Assembly (NCBI GenBank): GCA_016714015.1
Contig: JADJNZ010000004.1
Location: 434,001-498,000 of the forward strand
Direction of reading: 5' to 3'
Origin: Gemmatimonadota bacterium
Lineage (GTDB): Bacteria; Gemmatimonadota; Gemmatimonadetes; Gemmatimonadales; Gemmatimonadaceae
Length of the DNA stretch: 64,000 bases
Shown here one piece after another: positions 43,718-52,312 of this stretch. Below the pieces are notes generated by a model. That model worked only from the letters and a program-made list of their open reading frames with translations. It did no database searches and was not told the DNA's origin. The position numbers and the translations under genes are program-made. How positions within the stretch are numbered: position 1 is the first letter of the stretch; the number at the start of each line of letters is the position of its first letter.

Positions 43718-44823
43718 GGATCTGCGCGGTCAACTGGCAGGACATCGAGAATCCCCTCGGCGGCGGCGCGGAGACGCACCTGCACGAGATCCTCGAGCGG
43801 CTCGCCGCCTGGGGACACGAGGTCGTGCTCCTCTGCGGCGGATGGCCGGACTGCCCGCCGCGCGTCACGCGGAAGGGCATCGAGATCCATCGCGTGGGGA
43901 CGCGCCAGACCTTCGCGCTGCACGCGCGGCGCTACTGGGAGCGGCACCTCAAGCAGCGGCACTTCGATGTGCTCTTCGAGGACATCAACAAGATGCCGCT
44001 CTTCACCACGCGGTGGGGCGGGGCGCAGCGCGTGGTGGTCGTGGTCCCGCATCTCTTCGGCGGCGCGGCCTTCCAGGAACTGAACGCCGTGCTGGCGTCC
44101 GCGGTCTGGCTCTCCGAGCGCCCCATCCCCTGGATGTACCGCGGCGTTCCATTCCAGGCGATCAGCGAGAGCACCGGCGACGACCTCGTCGCGCGCGGCA
44201 TCGCGCGCGATCGTGTGGTGGTGATCCCCCCCGGCGTGTCCCACGAGCACTACACACCGGATGCCTCGGTCCGGTCGCCCACGCCGGTCTTCTCGTATCT
44301 GGGGCGGCTCAAGAAGTACAAGGGGGTCGACCTGGTCATCCGCGCCTTCGCGCAGGTGCAGCGGCGGGATGCGGTCCTCGAGATCGCCGGGGCGGGGGAC
44401 TTCCGTCCCGCGCTCGAGGCGCTCGCGCGTTCGCTTGACCTGACCGAGCGCGTGCGTTTCCTTGGCTTTGTGAGCGAGACGGAGAAGCTCGCGCTGCTGC
44501 GCCGCTCCTGGGCGGTCGCGCTCGCCTCTCCGAAGGAAGGGTGGGGCCTGACGAACGTCGAGGCGGAGGCCTGCGGGACGCCGGTCGTCGCGTCGGATTC
44601 GCCGGGCATCCGCGAGTCGGTGCGTCACGGCGAGACGGGCTTCCTCGTCCCGCACGGGGACGTCGCCGCACTCGCGGCCGCGATGGACCGCCTCGCCGGG
44701 TCCCCGGCGCTGGTGGAGGAGATGGGGGGACGCGCCCGCGCGTTCGCCGAGACGTTCACGTGGGATCGCTGCGCCCGCGAGACCGAGGCGCACCTGCTCC
44801 GCGTGCTCAACCCGGGAGGGTGA
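43714..44823 (+). CDS. GT4-family glycosyltransferase
   Basis: The 369-residue protein has the GT-B fold signature of family 4: an N-terminal acceptor domain starting GGGAETHLHEILERLAAWGH, and a C-terminal donor domain with FSYLGRLKKYKGVDLVIRAF, FLGFVSETEKLALL and the E-x7-E stretch SPKEGWGLTNVEAEACGTPV. Sugar donor and acceptor cannot be told. It sits between nusB and hpf with a GTGA overlap upstream and 2 bases downstream, so it is locked into the rib-PTS chain; a link to capsule or glycolipid made from PTS-derived sugar is possible but unproven. Confidence 0.92.
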   Translation: MRICAVNWQDIENPLGGGAETHLHEILERLAAWGHEVVLLCGGWPDCPPRVTRKGIEIHRVGTRQTFALHARRYWERHLKQRHFDVLFEDINKMPLFTTRWGGAQRVVVVVPHLFGGAAFQELNAVLASAVWLSERPIPWMYRGVPFQAISESTGDDLVARGIARDRVVVIPPGVSHEHYTPDASVRSPTPVFSYLGRLKKYKGVDLVIRAFAQVQRRDAVLEIAGAGDFRPALEALARSLDLTERVRFLGFVSETEKLALLRRSWAVALASPKEGWGLTNVEAEACGTPVVASDSPGIRESVRHGETGFLVPHGDVAALAAAMDRLAGSPALVEEMGGRARAFAETFTWDRCARETEAHLLRVLNPGG

Positions 44824-44825
44824 CG

Positions 44826-45152
44826 ATGGACGTGCATTTCCATGCGCATCACGCCGAGGTGTCCGCGCACATGCGCAAGCGCGCCGAGCGAGAGGTCCGG
44901 CGCGCGGCGCAGCGGATCCCGCGCGTGGTCGAGGCGATCGTCCGCTTCGAACAGGACGGGACGGTGCGACGGGTGAGCGTGACGCTCCGCGCGCCCCAGC
45001 ACCACGACCTCGTCGCCAGCGGCGAGGGACGGTGGTTCGGACCGTCGCTCGCGCTCGCCCTTGCGCGCATCCGCACGCAGGCCGCGCGCGAGAAGCGGGC
45101 GCTCCCGAAGGGCCGGGCGCGCGAACTCGCGCGCGCCCGTTCCCGCGCCTGA
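44826..45152 (+). CDS. hpf: Short ribosome hibernation promoting factor
   Basis: The 108-residue protein matches the HPF/RaiA fold that binds in the small-subunit mRNA channel and silences ribosomes in starvation: MDVHFHAHHAEVSAHMRKRAE at the start, a central VVEAIVRFEQDG strand and LVASGEGRWFGPSLALAL helix, ending in a basic tail. It lacks the C-terminal dimerisation domain of long HPF. hpf beside hprK/PTS genes is a known arrangement that links sugar state and ribosome shutdown. Start ATG 44826. Confidence 0.82.
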   Translation: MDVHFHAHHAEVSAHMRKRAEREVRRAAQRIPRVVEAIVRFEQDGTVRRVSVTLRAPQHHDLVASGEGRWFGPSLALALARIRTQAAREKRALPKGRARELARARSRA

Positions 45153-45165
45153 GCCCGAACCGTCC

Positions 45166-46137
45166 ATGGCCCCGCTGACCGTCGGCGCGTTCTACGAGCG
45201 CACCAAGGACCTGCTCGAGCTCTCCATGCTCGGCAGTCCCGAGGGCTTCACGCGCGAGGTGCCGTCGTCCGACGCGTCGGGCCCCGGCCTCGTCCTCGCC
45301 GGCTACACCGGTCGCTTCGTCCCCTCGCGCATCCAGGTGCTCGGCGAGACGGAGGTCAGCTATCTCCGGTCGCTCGACGACACCGAGCGCGCGCGGATCC
45401 TCGCCACCTTCCTTGGCTATCCCATCCCGTGCGTGATGGTGACCAAGGGGCTGGAGCTCCCGGCGGGCATGGACGAGGCGGCGAAGCAGGCGGGCGTCTC
45501 GATCCTCGTCTCGGCGCTCAAGACGGCGGAGTTCTACAACCGCATCACGCCGTTCCTCCTCGACGCGTTCGCCCCGCAGACCTCGCTGCATGGCTCGCTC
45601 GCCGACGTCTACGGCGTGGGACTCCTCTTCACCGGGGCGAGCGGCATCGGCAAGTCCGAGTGCGTGCTCGACCTCGTCGAGCGCGGCCATCGCCTCGTCG
45701 CCGACGATCTCGTGATCACGCGCCGCAAGGGGGCGGACGTCCTCATCGGCTCCGGGCACCCGCTCCAGCGCCACTACATGGAGATCCGCGGCATCGGCCT
45801 CATCGACGTGCGCTCGATCTTCGGGGTGCGGTCGGTGCGGCAGCAGAAGCGCATCGAGGTCGTGGTCGTCCTCCAGGAGTGGAAGGAGGGCATGGCGGTG
45901 GAGCGTACCGGGCTCGAGATGGAGCAGACGACGATCCTCGGGGTCGATATCCCGAAGATCACGGTGCCACTCAATCCCGGGAAGAACATCACGGTGATCG
46001 CGGAGGTGATCGCGATGAACCACCTGATGCGCTACAGCGGGCATGATCCGGCGCAGGCCTTCAACGAGCGCCTCAAGGGGCACATGCGCGAGAAGAAGGC
46101 CGATGTGCAGCGCTATCTCCTCGATGACGACGAGTGA
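45166..46137 (+). CDS. hprK: HPr kinase/phosphorylase
   Basis: HprK phosphorylates and dephosphorylates HPr at the regulatory serine in response to ATP, phosphate and glycolytic metabolites. The 323-residue protein has the N-terminal Hpr_kinase_N domain, the Walker A GASGIGKSECVLDLV, the capping stretch HRLVADDLVITRR, the HprK signature MEIRGIGLIDVRSIFG and the C-terminal LNPGKNITVIAEVIAMN. ATG 45166 fits the family start. The target serine is present in the HPr encoded downstream. EIIA begins 3 bases after its stop. Confidence 0.96.
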   Translation: MAPLTVGAFYERTKDLLELSMLGSPEGFTREVPSSDASGPGLVLAGYTGRFVPSRIQVLGETEVSYLRSLDDTERARILATFLGYPIPCVMVTKGLELPAGMDEAAKQAGVSILVSALKTAEFYNRITPFLLDAFAPQTSLHGSLADVYGVGLLFTGASGIGKSECVLDLVERGHRLVADDLVITRRKGADVLIGSGHPLQRHYMEIRGIGLIDVRSIFGVRSVRQQKRIEVVVVLQEWKEGMAVERTGLEMEQTTILGVDIPKITVPLNPGKNITVIAEVIAMNHLMRYSGHDPAQAFNERLKGHMREKKADVQRYLLDDDE

Positions 46138-46140
46138 CCG

Positions 46141-46530
46141 ATGAGTGACGGCGCCTCCGGCAGGACCCGGGCGGTCGTCGCGGGTCACGGCACCTTCGCC
46201 GAGGGGATCCGGTCCGCGGTCGAGCAGATCTCCGGGCGTGGCGACTGCTTCATCGCGGTGAGCAATGCCGGGCTCGGCCCCAGGGAGATCGAGACCGTCC
46301 TGCGCGAGGCGCTCGCGCGTTCGGGCGCGAGACTCATCTTCACCGACCTCCCCGCGGGGAGTTGCACGATGGCCGCGCGCCGACTCCAGCGCGAGGATCC
46401 GGCGTTGACCGTCGTCACCGGCGCCGCGCTCCCCACGATCCTCAGCTACGCCTGCGGCGGCGACCTCGGCAAGGCGGCCGAACAGGGCCGCGAGGCCCTC
46501 ACCGTGCTCGAGGGCAAGCGTGACGCTTGA
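46141..46530 (+). CDS. PTS EIIA component, mannose family
   Basis: The 129-residue protein takes phosphate from HPr on a histidine and hands it to EIIB. It has the EIIA-Man motif AVVAGHGTFAEGI with His16 as the phosphorylated residue, a central FTDLPAGSCTMAARR loop and GAALPTILSYA. It is a stand-alone EIIA, not fused to EIIB. The EIIB GTG lies 11 bases inside its 3' end. Confidence 0.92.
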   Translation: MSDGASGRTRAVVAGHGTFAEGIRSAVEQISGRGDCFIAVSNAGLGPREIETVLREALARSGARLIFTDLPAGSCTMAARRLQREDPALTVVTGAALPTILSYACGGDLGKAAEQGREALTVLEGKRDA

Positions 46531-47011
46531 GCTCTTCCGCATCGATGACCGCCTGATCCACGGACAGGTCGTCGTCGGCTGGGGACAGCCGTGCACGCTC
46601 GGCTTCTTCGTCCTCGTGGACGATGACGTCGCCGCGTCGGAGTGGGAGCAGGAGCTCTACCGGATGGGGGTGCCGCCGGAGATGGACCTCCACTTCGAGT
46701 CGGTGGCGAGCGCCGCGGCGCGTCTGGCGGAGTACCGGCGGGATCCCCGCCCGGGCATGCTCCTCACGGGAGACATCGCGACGATGCAGCGGCTCGTCGC
46801 CGCGGCGCCCGGCATCCGGGCGGTGATGGTCGGCGGGATCCACCACAAGCCGGGACGCGCGCCGCGGCTCCGGTATGTCTTCCTGACGGCAGATGAGGAG
46901 CAGCGGCTGCGCGACCTCGCGGCCGCGGGCGTGACCGTCACCGCGCAGGACGTGCCGCAAGCCGCGGCGCTCCCGCTCGACGACCTCCTCCGCGGCGATG
47001 GGTCCGGCTGA
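46520..47011 (+). CDS. PTS EIIB component, mannose/sorbose family
   Basis: The 163-residue protein receives phosphate from EIIA on the histidine in FRIDDRLIHGQVVVGWG and passes it to the incoming sugar. The FVLVDDDVA and GPGDVxxM-like stretches (TGDIATMQRLV) and GGIHHKPG fit the family. GTG 46520 overlaps EIIA by 11 bases; its stop shares one base with EIIC. Confidence 0.94.
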   Translation: MTLELFRIDDRLIHGQVVVGWGQPCTLGFFVLVDDDVAASEWEQELYRMGVPPEMDLHFESVASAAARLAEYRRDPRPGMLLTGDIATMQRLVAAAPGIRAVMVGGIHHKPGRAPRLRYVFLTADEEQRLRDLAAAGVTVTAQDVPQAAALPLDDLLRGDGSG

Positions 47012-47706
47012 TGTCCCTCGCCGACCTCCTCCAGCTGCTGCCGCTCGCCGTCCTCGGCGCCGTGCTCGGCCTCGACGTCGTGAGCTTCCCGCAGGCGATG
47101 CTCTCGCGCCCGGTCGTCGCGGCGACGCTCGCGGGCGCGCTCATCGGCGAGCCGGGTCGGGGGCTGCTCATGGGGGTCGCGCTCGAGTTCTTCGCCCTCG
47201 AGTCGATGCCGTTCGGGGCCTCGCGCTACCCCGAGTGGGGCTCCGCCTCCGTGGTCGGCGGCGTGCTCTTCGCTCAGGTGCCTGAGGGCACCCCGTCGGC
47301 GATGAGCGTCGCCGCCCTCGCGGCGCTCGTCACCGCCGGGATCGGCGGATGGACGATGGTGATGCTGCGGCGGTGGAACGCGCACTGGGCCCGCAAACAG
47401 CAGGACCGCATCGCCCGCGGGTCGGGCAGCGCGGTCGTCGCGCTCCAGCTCTTCGGGATGTCGTCGGACCTGCTCCGCGGCGGCCTCCTCACGCTCCTCG
47501 CCCTCGTCGCGTTCGTCCCCATCCATCAGGCCGCGACCGCGACGGTGCGGGTCTCGCCGGTGCTGAGTCGGGCGGTCGTCGTCGCCATCGCCTCGGCGGT
47601 CGGACTTGCCGCGGTCTGGAAGGTCGTGCACGGGACCACCGGGGCACGCTGGTACCTGCTCGGCGGACTTGCGATCGGCTTCGGCCTCGCCGGGAGCATG
47701 CTGTGA
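47011..47706 (+). CDS. PTS EIIC component, mannose/sorbose family
   Basis: The 231-residue membrane protein with about six hydrophobic segments forms the sugar channel together with EIID. LGAVLGLDVVSFPQAMLSRP and LMGVALEFFALESMPFGASRYPEWGSA-type stretches match EIIC-Man, including the SRP and G-rich loops. It is somewhat short. ATG 47011 shares a base with EIIB; its stop overlaps EIID as GTGA. Confidence 0.9.
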   Translation: MSLADLLQLLPLAVLGAVLGLDVVSFPQAMLSRPVVAATLAGALIGEPGRGLLMGVALEFFALESMPFGASRYPEWGSASVVGGVLFAQVPEGTPSAMSVAALAALVTAGIGGWTMVMLRRWNAHWARKQQDRIARGSGSAVVALQLFGMSSDLLRGGLLTLLALVAFVPIHQAATATVRVSPVLSRAVVVAIASAVGLAAVWKVVHGTTGARWYLLGGLAIGFGLAGSML

Positions 47707-48485
47707 CCGCCCCCGCGAGCCCCCCAGTGGCCGGGCCGCCACCGCTCCCGTTGCGCGTCCGCGCCGCGATGCTCGTGCGGATGTTCGCGATCCAGGGCGT
47801 CTGGAACTACGAGACGATGCTCGGCAACGGCATCGCGTTCGCCCTCGAGCCCGCGCTGCGGCGCCTGCCCGGCGGGCGGAACGGCGAGCCCTATCGCCGC
47901 GCGATGGCGCGCCACAGCGGCTACTTCAACGCGCATCCGTACCTCGCCGCCGTCGCCGTAGGGGCGCTCGCGCGGGCCGAGCTCGACGGGGTCCCGGAGG
48001 CGCAGATCGAGCGATTCCGTGTCGCGGCCCCGGGCCCGCTCGGCTCCGTCGGCGATCGGCTCGTGTGGGCGGGGTGGGTCCCGCTCTGCTCCGCGATCGC
48101 GCTGCTCGCGTTCGGTCTCGGTGGCTCGCCGCTGACGGTGGTGCTGGTCTTCCTCGGCACGTACAATGCGCTGCATCTGGCCTTGCGCGTCTGGGGACTC
48201 CACGCGGGCTGGACGCACGGCCTTCGCGTGGCGCAGGCGCTGGGCAATCCGGTCCTCCGACAGGGGCCCGCGCACGTCGCGAGAGCCACCGCGCTCCTCG
48301 CCGGCGTGGCGCTCCCCGTGGCCGCGCAGGGCATCATCGGACCGGGGCGGGTGCTGTTGGGAGGCGTTCTCGCCGCGGTCGCGGCGGGAGCGGTGCTGGT
48401 GACGGTGCTGCACGGGCGGTTGGAGGGGTGGCGCCTCGCCACCCTCGCGCTGGCCGCCTTCGTCCTCTACGCGATGGTGCGCTGA
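47703..48485 (+). CDS. PTS EIID component, mannose/sorbose family
   Basis: The 260-residue membrane protein has the EIID signature FAIQGVWNYETMLGNGIAFAL near the N-terminus, followed by HSGYFNAHPYLA and GSVGDRLVW, then C-terminal membrane segments. It completes the Man-type permease with EIIC; substrate cannot be named. GTG 47703 overlaps the EIIC stop. Its own stop shares a base with ptsH. Confidence 0.92.
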   Translation: MTAPASPPVAGPPPLPLRVRAAMLVRMFAIQGVWNYETMLGNGIAFALEPALRRLPGGRNGEPYRRAMARHSGYFNAHPYLAAVAVGALARAELDGVPEAQIERFRVAAPGPLGSVGDRLVWAGWVPLCSAIALLAFGLGGSPLTVVLVFLGTYNALHLALRVWGLHAGWTHGLRVAQALGNPVLRQGPAHVARATALLAGVALPVAAQGIIGPGRVLLGGVLAAVAAGAVLVTVLHGRLEGWRLATLALAAFVLYAMVR

Positions 48486-48751
48486 TGCCAGAACGTGCCG
48501 TGCAAGTGATCAATGCGAACGGGATCCATGCCCGTCCGGCCGCCGAGATCGTGAAGACCGCCGGCCGGTTCAAGGCCGACATCACCATCGCGAGCGACGA
48601 CCTCGAGGTGAATGCGAAGAGCATCATGGGGGTGATGATGCTCGCCGCCGAGTGCGGGTCCACGGTCCGGCTGCGCGCCGAGGGCGCCGACGCCGAGGGT
48701 GCGCTCGAGGCGCTCGCGCTGCTCATCGCCAACAAGTTCGGGGAGCACTGA
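48485..48751 (+). CDS. ptsH: Phosphocarrier protein HPr
   Basis: The 88-residue protein carries phosphate from Enzyme I to EIIA. The active histidine is in NANGIHARPAAEIVKTA and the regulatory serine in NAKSIMGVMML, the HprK target, so both catalytic and regulatory phosphorylation are possible. TGATG junction with EIID; the ptsI GTG follows its stop directly. Confidence 0.97.
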   Translation: MPERAVQVINANGIHARPAAEIVKTAGRFKADITIASDDLEVNAKSIMGVMMLAAECGSTVRLRAEGADAEGALEALALLIANKFGEH

Positions 48752-50521
48752 GTGGGCGCCACCACGCTGCACGGCGTCTCCGCCTCCCCCGGGATCGTGG
48801 TCGGGCCCGCCCACCTCCTGCGCTGGGAGGTGCCCGAGGTCCGGTCGCGCGTCATCGAGGATGGTGAGATCGACGCCGAGATCGCGCGTCTACGCGCGGC
48901 GATCGATGCGGCGGTGGAGCGCCTGCGCGGCGTGAAGGCCCGGGCCGAGGAGAATGCCGGCGCGGCGGAATCGATGATCTTCGAGGTGCAGATCGCCATC
49001 CTCGGCGATGTCGAACTGCGCACGCGCGTCGAGGCCCTCGTGCGGCAGAACCTCTCTGCCGAGAAGGCGTTCGACCTCGTGATGCTGGAGTGGCGCGAGC
49101 ACTTCGGTCGCTCGACGAACCCGATGATGCGCGAGCGGGTCGGCGACCTGGTCGACGTGCACATCCGCCTCCTGTCGCTCCTGCTCGACCTCCCGGACCA
49201 CGATCCCGTCGACCTCGAGCCGGGTTCGAACGCCATCCTCGTCACGCACGACCTGACGCCGAGTCTCACGATCCAGCTCGATCGGCGTGCGATCGCGGGG
49301 ATCGCGACCGACGCCGGTACGCGCACCTCGCACGTCGCGATCCTCGCGCGATCGCTCGGCCTCCCCGCGGTGGTCGGCCTGATCGACGCGACGTCGAAGA
49401 TCCAGATGGGCGATCGCGTGATCCTCGACGGGACCAACGGGACGCTCATCCCGCGTCCCACGGCGGCGGTGCTGGCCCAGTTCGCCGATCGCGCGCGCCG
49501 CGAGGCGGCGGCGCAGGCCGAGCTCGCGACGCTCGCCGACGCGGAGGCGGTGATGACCGACGGGACGCGCATCACCCTGCGGGCGAACGTCGACCTCCCC
49601 GACGAGGCGGTGAAGGCCGCCGAGAGCGGGGCGGCGGGCGTGGGGCTCATGCGCACCGAGTTCCTCGTGGTGGGGCGGACCGCGATGCCGACCGAAGAGG
49701 AGCAGGTCGAGGCGTACACGCGCGTGGTGAAGGCCTTCGCCGGCCATCCGGTGGTCATCCGCACGTACGACGTGGGAGGGGACAAGCTCCCCATCGGCGG
49801 ATTCCCGCACGAGCCCAACCCGTTCCTCGGGTGGCGCGCGATCCGCATGTGCCTCGACGAGCCGGAGCTCTTCAAGGTCCAGCTGCGCGCCCTGCTGCGC
49901 GCGGCGGTCCACGGCGACGTCCGGATCATGCTCCCGTTGGTCGTCTCCGTCGACGAGGTCCGCCAGGCCCGCTACCTGTTGCAGGAGGCGGCGGAGGAGC
50001 TCGCGCGGAAGGGGATCCCGCACCGGACGGACGTCCCGCTCGGGGTGATGGTCGAGACCCCCGCGGCCGCGATGAGCGCCGACAGCTTCGCGAAGGACGT
50101 CGCCTTCTTCTCCATCGGCACGAACGACCTCGTGCAGTACACCCTCGCGGTCGATCGTGGCAACGCCTCGCTGGTGACGCGCTACACGCCGCTGCATCCG
50201 GCGGTGCTGCGGCTCATCGCGCGCACGGTCGCGGCGGCCCGTGCGGCGACGCTCGAAGTGAGCGTCTGTGGCGAGATGGCCTCGCAGCCGCTGATGGCAT
50301 TCGCGTTGCTCGGACTCGGGGTGCACACGCTGAGCGTGTCGGCGAGCGGGATCCCGGCGGTCAAGCGGCTGGTCCGCGGCGTGAGCGCGGCGGCGGCCGC
50401 CGCTGCCGCCGACGCCGCGCTCGCGTGCGACACCGCACGTGAGGCCGAAGCGGTGCTCCGGAAAGCCCTCGGGGAACAGCTCGGCGAGGAGCTCCTCGAT
50501 GGGTTGCTGGGGCTCGCCTAG
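48752..50521 (+). CDS. ptsI: PTS Enzyme I
   Basis: The enzyme takes phosphate from PEP and passes it to HPr. The 589-residue protein has the HPr-binding N-terminal domain (GVSASPGIVVGPA), the phosphorylated histidine in GTRTSHVAILARSLGLP, the PEP-site stretches GLMRTEFL, RTYDVGGDK and FFSIGTNDLVQYTLAVDR, and the catalytic Cys in VCGEMASQP. Length is normal. GTG 48752 is directly after the ptsH stop. It is the last gene of the 14-gene chain starting at ribD. Confidence 0.97.
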   Translation: MGATTLHGVSASPGIVVGPAHLLRWEVPEVRSRVIEDGEIDAEIARLRAAIDAAVERLRGVKARAEENAGAAESMIFEVQIAILGDVELRTRVEALVRQNLSAEKAFDLVMLEWREHFGRSTNPMMRERVGDLVDVHIRLLSLLLDLPDHDPVDLEPGSNAILVTHDLTPSLTIQLDRRAIAGIATDAGTRTSHVAILARSLGLPAVVGLIDATSKIQMGDRVILDGTNGTLIPRPTAAVLAQFADRARREAAAQAELATLADAEAVMTDGTRITLRANVDLPDEAVKAAESGAAGVGLMRTEFLVVGRTAMPTEEEQVEAYTRVVKAFAGHPVVIRTYDVGGDKLPIGGFPHEPNPFLGWRAIRMCLDEPELFKVQLRALLRAAVHGDVRIMLPLVVSVDEVRQARYLLQEAAEELARKGIPHRTDVPLGVMVETPAAAMSADSFAKDVAFFSIGTNDLVQYTLAVDRGNASLVTRYTPLHPAVLRLIARTVAAARAATLEVSVCGEMASQPLMAFALLGLGVHTLSVSASGIPAVKRLVRGVSAAAAAAAADAALACDTAREAEAVLRKALGEQLGEELLDGLLGLA

Positions 50522-50535
50522 TCGCGTTATCGTTC
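50504..50535 (+). promoter_or_regulatory. metK promoter
   Basis: TTG at 50504-50506 and TATCGTTC at 50528-50535 are 21 bases apart. The -33 element is inside the end of ptsI. Transcription would begin just before the hairpin at 50551-50573. Confidence 0.4.
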
Positions 50536-50550
50536 GGGGCGTGATTCTTG

Positions 50551-50573
50551 CGGCTGGCGTCTGGCGCCAGCCG
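50551..50573 (+). terminator. Hairpin in the metK leader
   Basis: A perfect 9-base stem (CGGCTGGCG/CGCCAGCCG) with a 5-base loop, followed by a short TCTTGCT. It could end the long ptsI transcript or, because it lies after the likely metK promoter, act as a leader attenuator. No known SAM-riboswitch motif is visible. Confidence 0.5.
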
Positions 50574-50608
50574 TCTTGCTATCCCACCAACTCCTGACCC
50601 CATCTCCC

Positions 50609-51784
50609 GTGCTGCATCGCCATCTCTTCACGTCCGAATCGGTGACCGAAGGCCACCCGGACAAGGTCGCCGACCAGATCTCCGACGCGGTGCTCGACAC
50701 GCTGCTCGCGCAGGACGCCTACTCGCGCGTCGCGTGCGAGACGATGGTCACCACCGGTCTCGCCACGATCTTCGGCGAGGTGACGACGGCGGCTTGGGCC
50801 GACCTCCGCGGCCTCGTCCGCGAGACCATCAAGAACATCGGCTACACCGAGGCGGGCATCGGCTTCGACGCGGACTCGTGTGCCGTGCTCAACTCGCTCG
50901 GCCAGCAGTCGCGCGACATCGGTCAGGGCGTCGACACCGGTGGCGCCGGCGACCAGGGCATGATGTTCGGCTTCGCCTGCGACGAGACCCCGGAGCTCAT
51001 GCCGCTCCCGATCATGCTCGCCCACAAGCTCACGCATGCGCTCGCGGATCGTCGCAAGGACGGGACGCTCCCTTGGCTCCGGCCCGACGGCAAGTCGCAG
51101 GTGTCGGTCGTGTACGACAACGGGCGCCCGGTCGAGGTCGACACCGTCGTCATCTCCACGCAACACGCCGACACGGTCAAGAACAAGGCGATCCACGAGG
51201 CGGTGAAGCGCGACATCATCGAGGCCGTGATCCCCGAGGAACTCCGCGGCCGCAAGATGAAGGTCCACATCAACCCGACCGGCCGCTTCGTCGTCGGCGG
51301 CCCGCACGGCGACGCCGGCCTCACCGGTCGCAAGATCATCGTCGACACGTACGGCGGGTACGGCCGCCACGGCGGCGGCGCGTTCTCGGGCAAGGATCCG
51401 TCGAAGGTCGATCGCTCCGCCGCGTACGCCGCGCGGTGGGTCGCGAAGAACATCGTCGCCGCCAAGCTCGCGACCAAGTGCGAGGTGCAGGTCGCGTACG
51501 CCATCGGCGTCGCCAAGCCGGTCTCGGTCATGGTCGACACCTTCGGCACGAATACCGTCGACGAGGGGCGCATCATGAAGGCGGTGGAGGCGACGTTCGA
51601 CCTCACGCCCAAGGCGATCATCGACGCGCTCGACCTGCGCAAGCCGATCTACGGCCCGACGGCCGCGTACGGCCACTTCGGCCGCGCGCCCGAGAAGGCG
51701 GAGCGGCTGGGCAAGAAGGTCTCCCTGTTCAGCTGGGAGCGGACCAACAAGGTGGCGGAGCTCAAGCGCGCTGTGCGCGCCTGA
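50609..51784 (+). CDS. metK: S-adenosylmethionine synthetase
   Basis: MetK makes SAM from methionine and ATP. The 391-residue protein begins at GTG 50609 (LHRHLFTSESVTEGHPDKV); a TTG 33 bases upstream is open but poorer. Signatures are GHPDKVADQISDAVLD, GAGDQGMMFGFA, the phosphate-loop GGYGRHGGGAFSGKDPSKVDRS region and DLRKPIY near the end. Length is normal. SAM made here serves MiaB and MtaB, among others. Confidence 0.97.
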   Translation: MLHRHLFTSESVTEGHPDKVADQISDAVLDTLLAQDAYSRVACETMVTTGLATIFGEVTTAAWADLRGLVRETIKNIGYTEAGIGFDADSCAVLNSLGQQSRDIGQGVDTGGAGDQGMMFGFACDETPELMPLPIMLAHKLTHALADRRKDGTLPWLRPDGKSQVSVVYDNGRPVEVDTVVISTQHADTVKNKAIHEAVKRDIIEAVIPEELRGRKMKVHINPTGRFVVGGPHGDAGLTGRKIIVDTYGGYGRHGGGAFSGKDPSKVDRSAAYAARWVAKNIVAAKLATKCEVQVAYAIGVAKPVSVMVDTFGTNTVDEGRIMKAVEATFDLTPKAIIDALDLRKPIYGPTAAYGHFGRAPEKAERLGKKVSLFSWERTNKVAELKRAVRA

Positions 51785-51802
51785 GCCGCCCCGGGAGGCG
51801 TC

Positions 51803-52312
51803 GTGGTCGAGGTGCTGGTCTCACGGCTCGGACTCGACGCCTCCTCGCAGGCGTACGTGGTGGTCCTGCAGGAGAAGGGGGGGGAGCGGGCGCTGCCGAT
51901 CTGGATCGGGCGCCCGGAGGCCGAGGCGATCGCCGCGCACCTGGACGGCGTGAAGCGCGAGCGGCCCATGACGCATGACCTGGCCCAGGCCATCGTGCAG
52001 GGGCTCGGCGGCCTCCTGCGCCGCGTGCAGGTCGTCCGGGTGCACGAGGGCACCTTCTACGCCGAGTTGCACTTCACCAAGGCAGGAGCGCCCGTCGTGG
52101 TCGACGCGCGTCCCTCCGATGCCATCGCGTTGGCCCTCCGACTGGAGGCGCCGATCCTCGTCGCCGAGGCGCTCTTCCTCGACGATGACGACGAGGCCGA
52201 CGGCCGCGATGAACCGCCCCCCGTCGATGACGGCGACCCGCTCTCCTCCGATGAACTCAAGCGACACCTCGCGCAGTTGCGCCCCGAGGACTTTGGCCGT
52301 TTCTCGCTGTAG
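51803..52312 (+). CDS. Bifunctional nuclease (BFN/DUF151) family protein
   Basis: The 169-residue protein has the BFN core: YVVVLQEKGGERALPIWIGRPEA, MTHDLAQAIVQGLGG, GTFYAELHF and DARPSDAIALALRLEAPI. Plant BFN members cut both DNA and RNA; most bacterial ones are untested. The acidic linker and LKRHLAQLRPEDFGRFSL ending are common in the bacterial group. GTG 51803 follows metK by 18 bases. The last 20 bases overlap the next gene. Confidence 0.88.
   Translation: MVEVLVSRLGLDASSQAYVVVLQEKGGERALPIWIGRPEAEAIAAHLDGVKRERPMTHDLAQAIVQGLGGLLRRVQVVRVHEGTFYAELHFTKAGAPVVVDARPSDAIALALRLEAPILVAEALFLDDDDEADGRDEPPPVDDGDPLSSDELKRHLAQLRPEDFGRFSL

Noticed and set aside
43156..46596. 1146-residue open frame on the minus strand
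   Set aside because: It lies opposite ribH, nusB, a glycosyltransferase, hpf, hprK and EIIA, all with strong motifs; long antisense frames are expected in GC-rich DNA.
50522..50608. Known SAM riboswitch ahead of metK
   Set aside because: Only one hairpin is present; no SAM-I, SAM-II or SAH-type core could be recognised.
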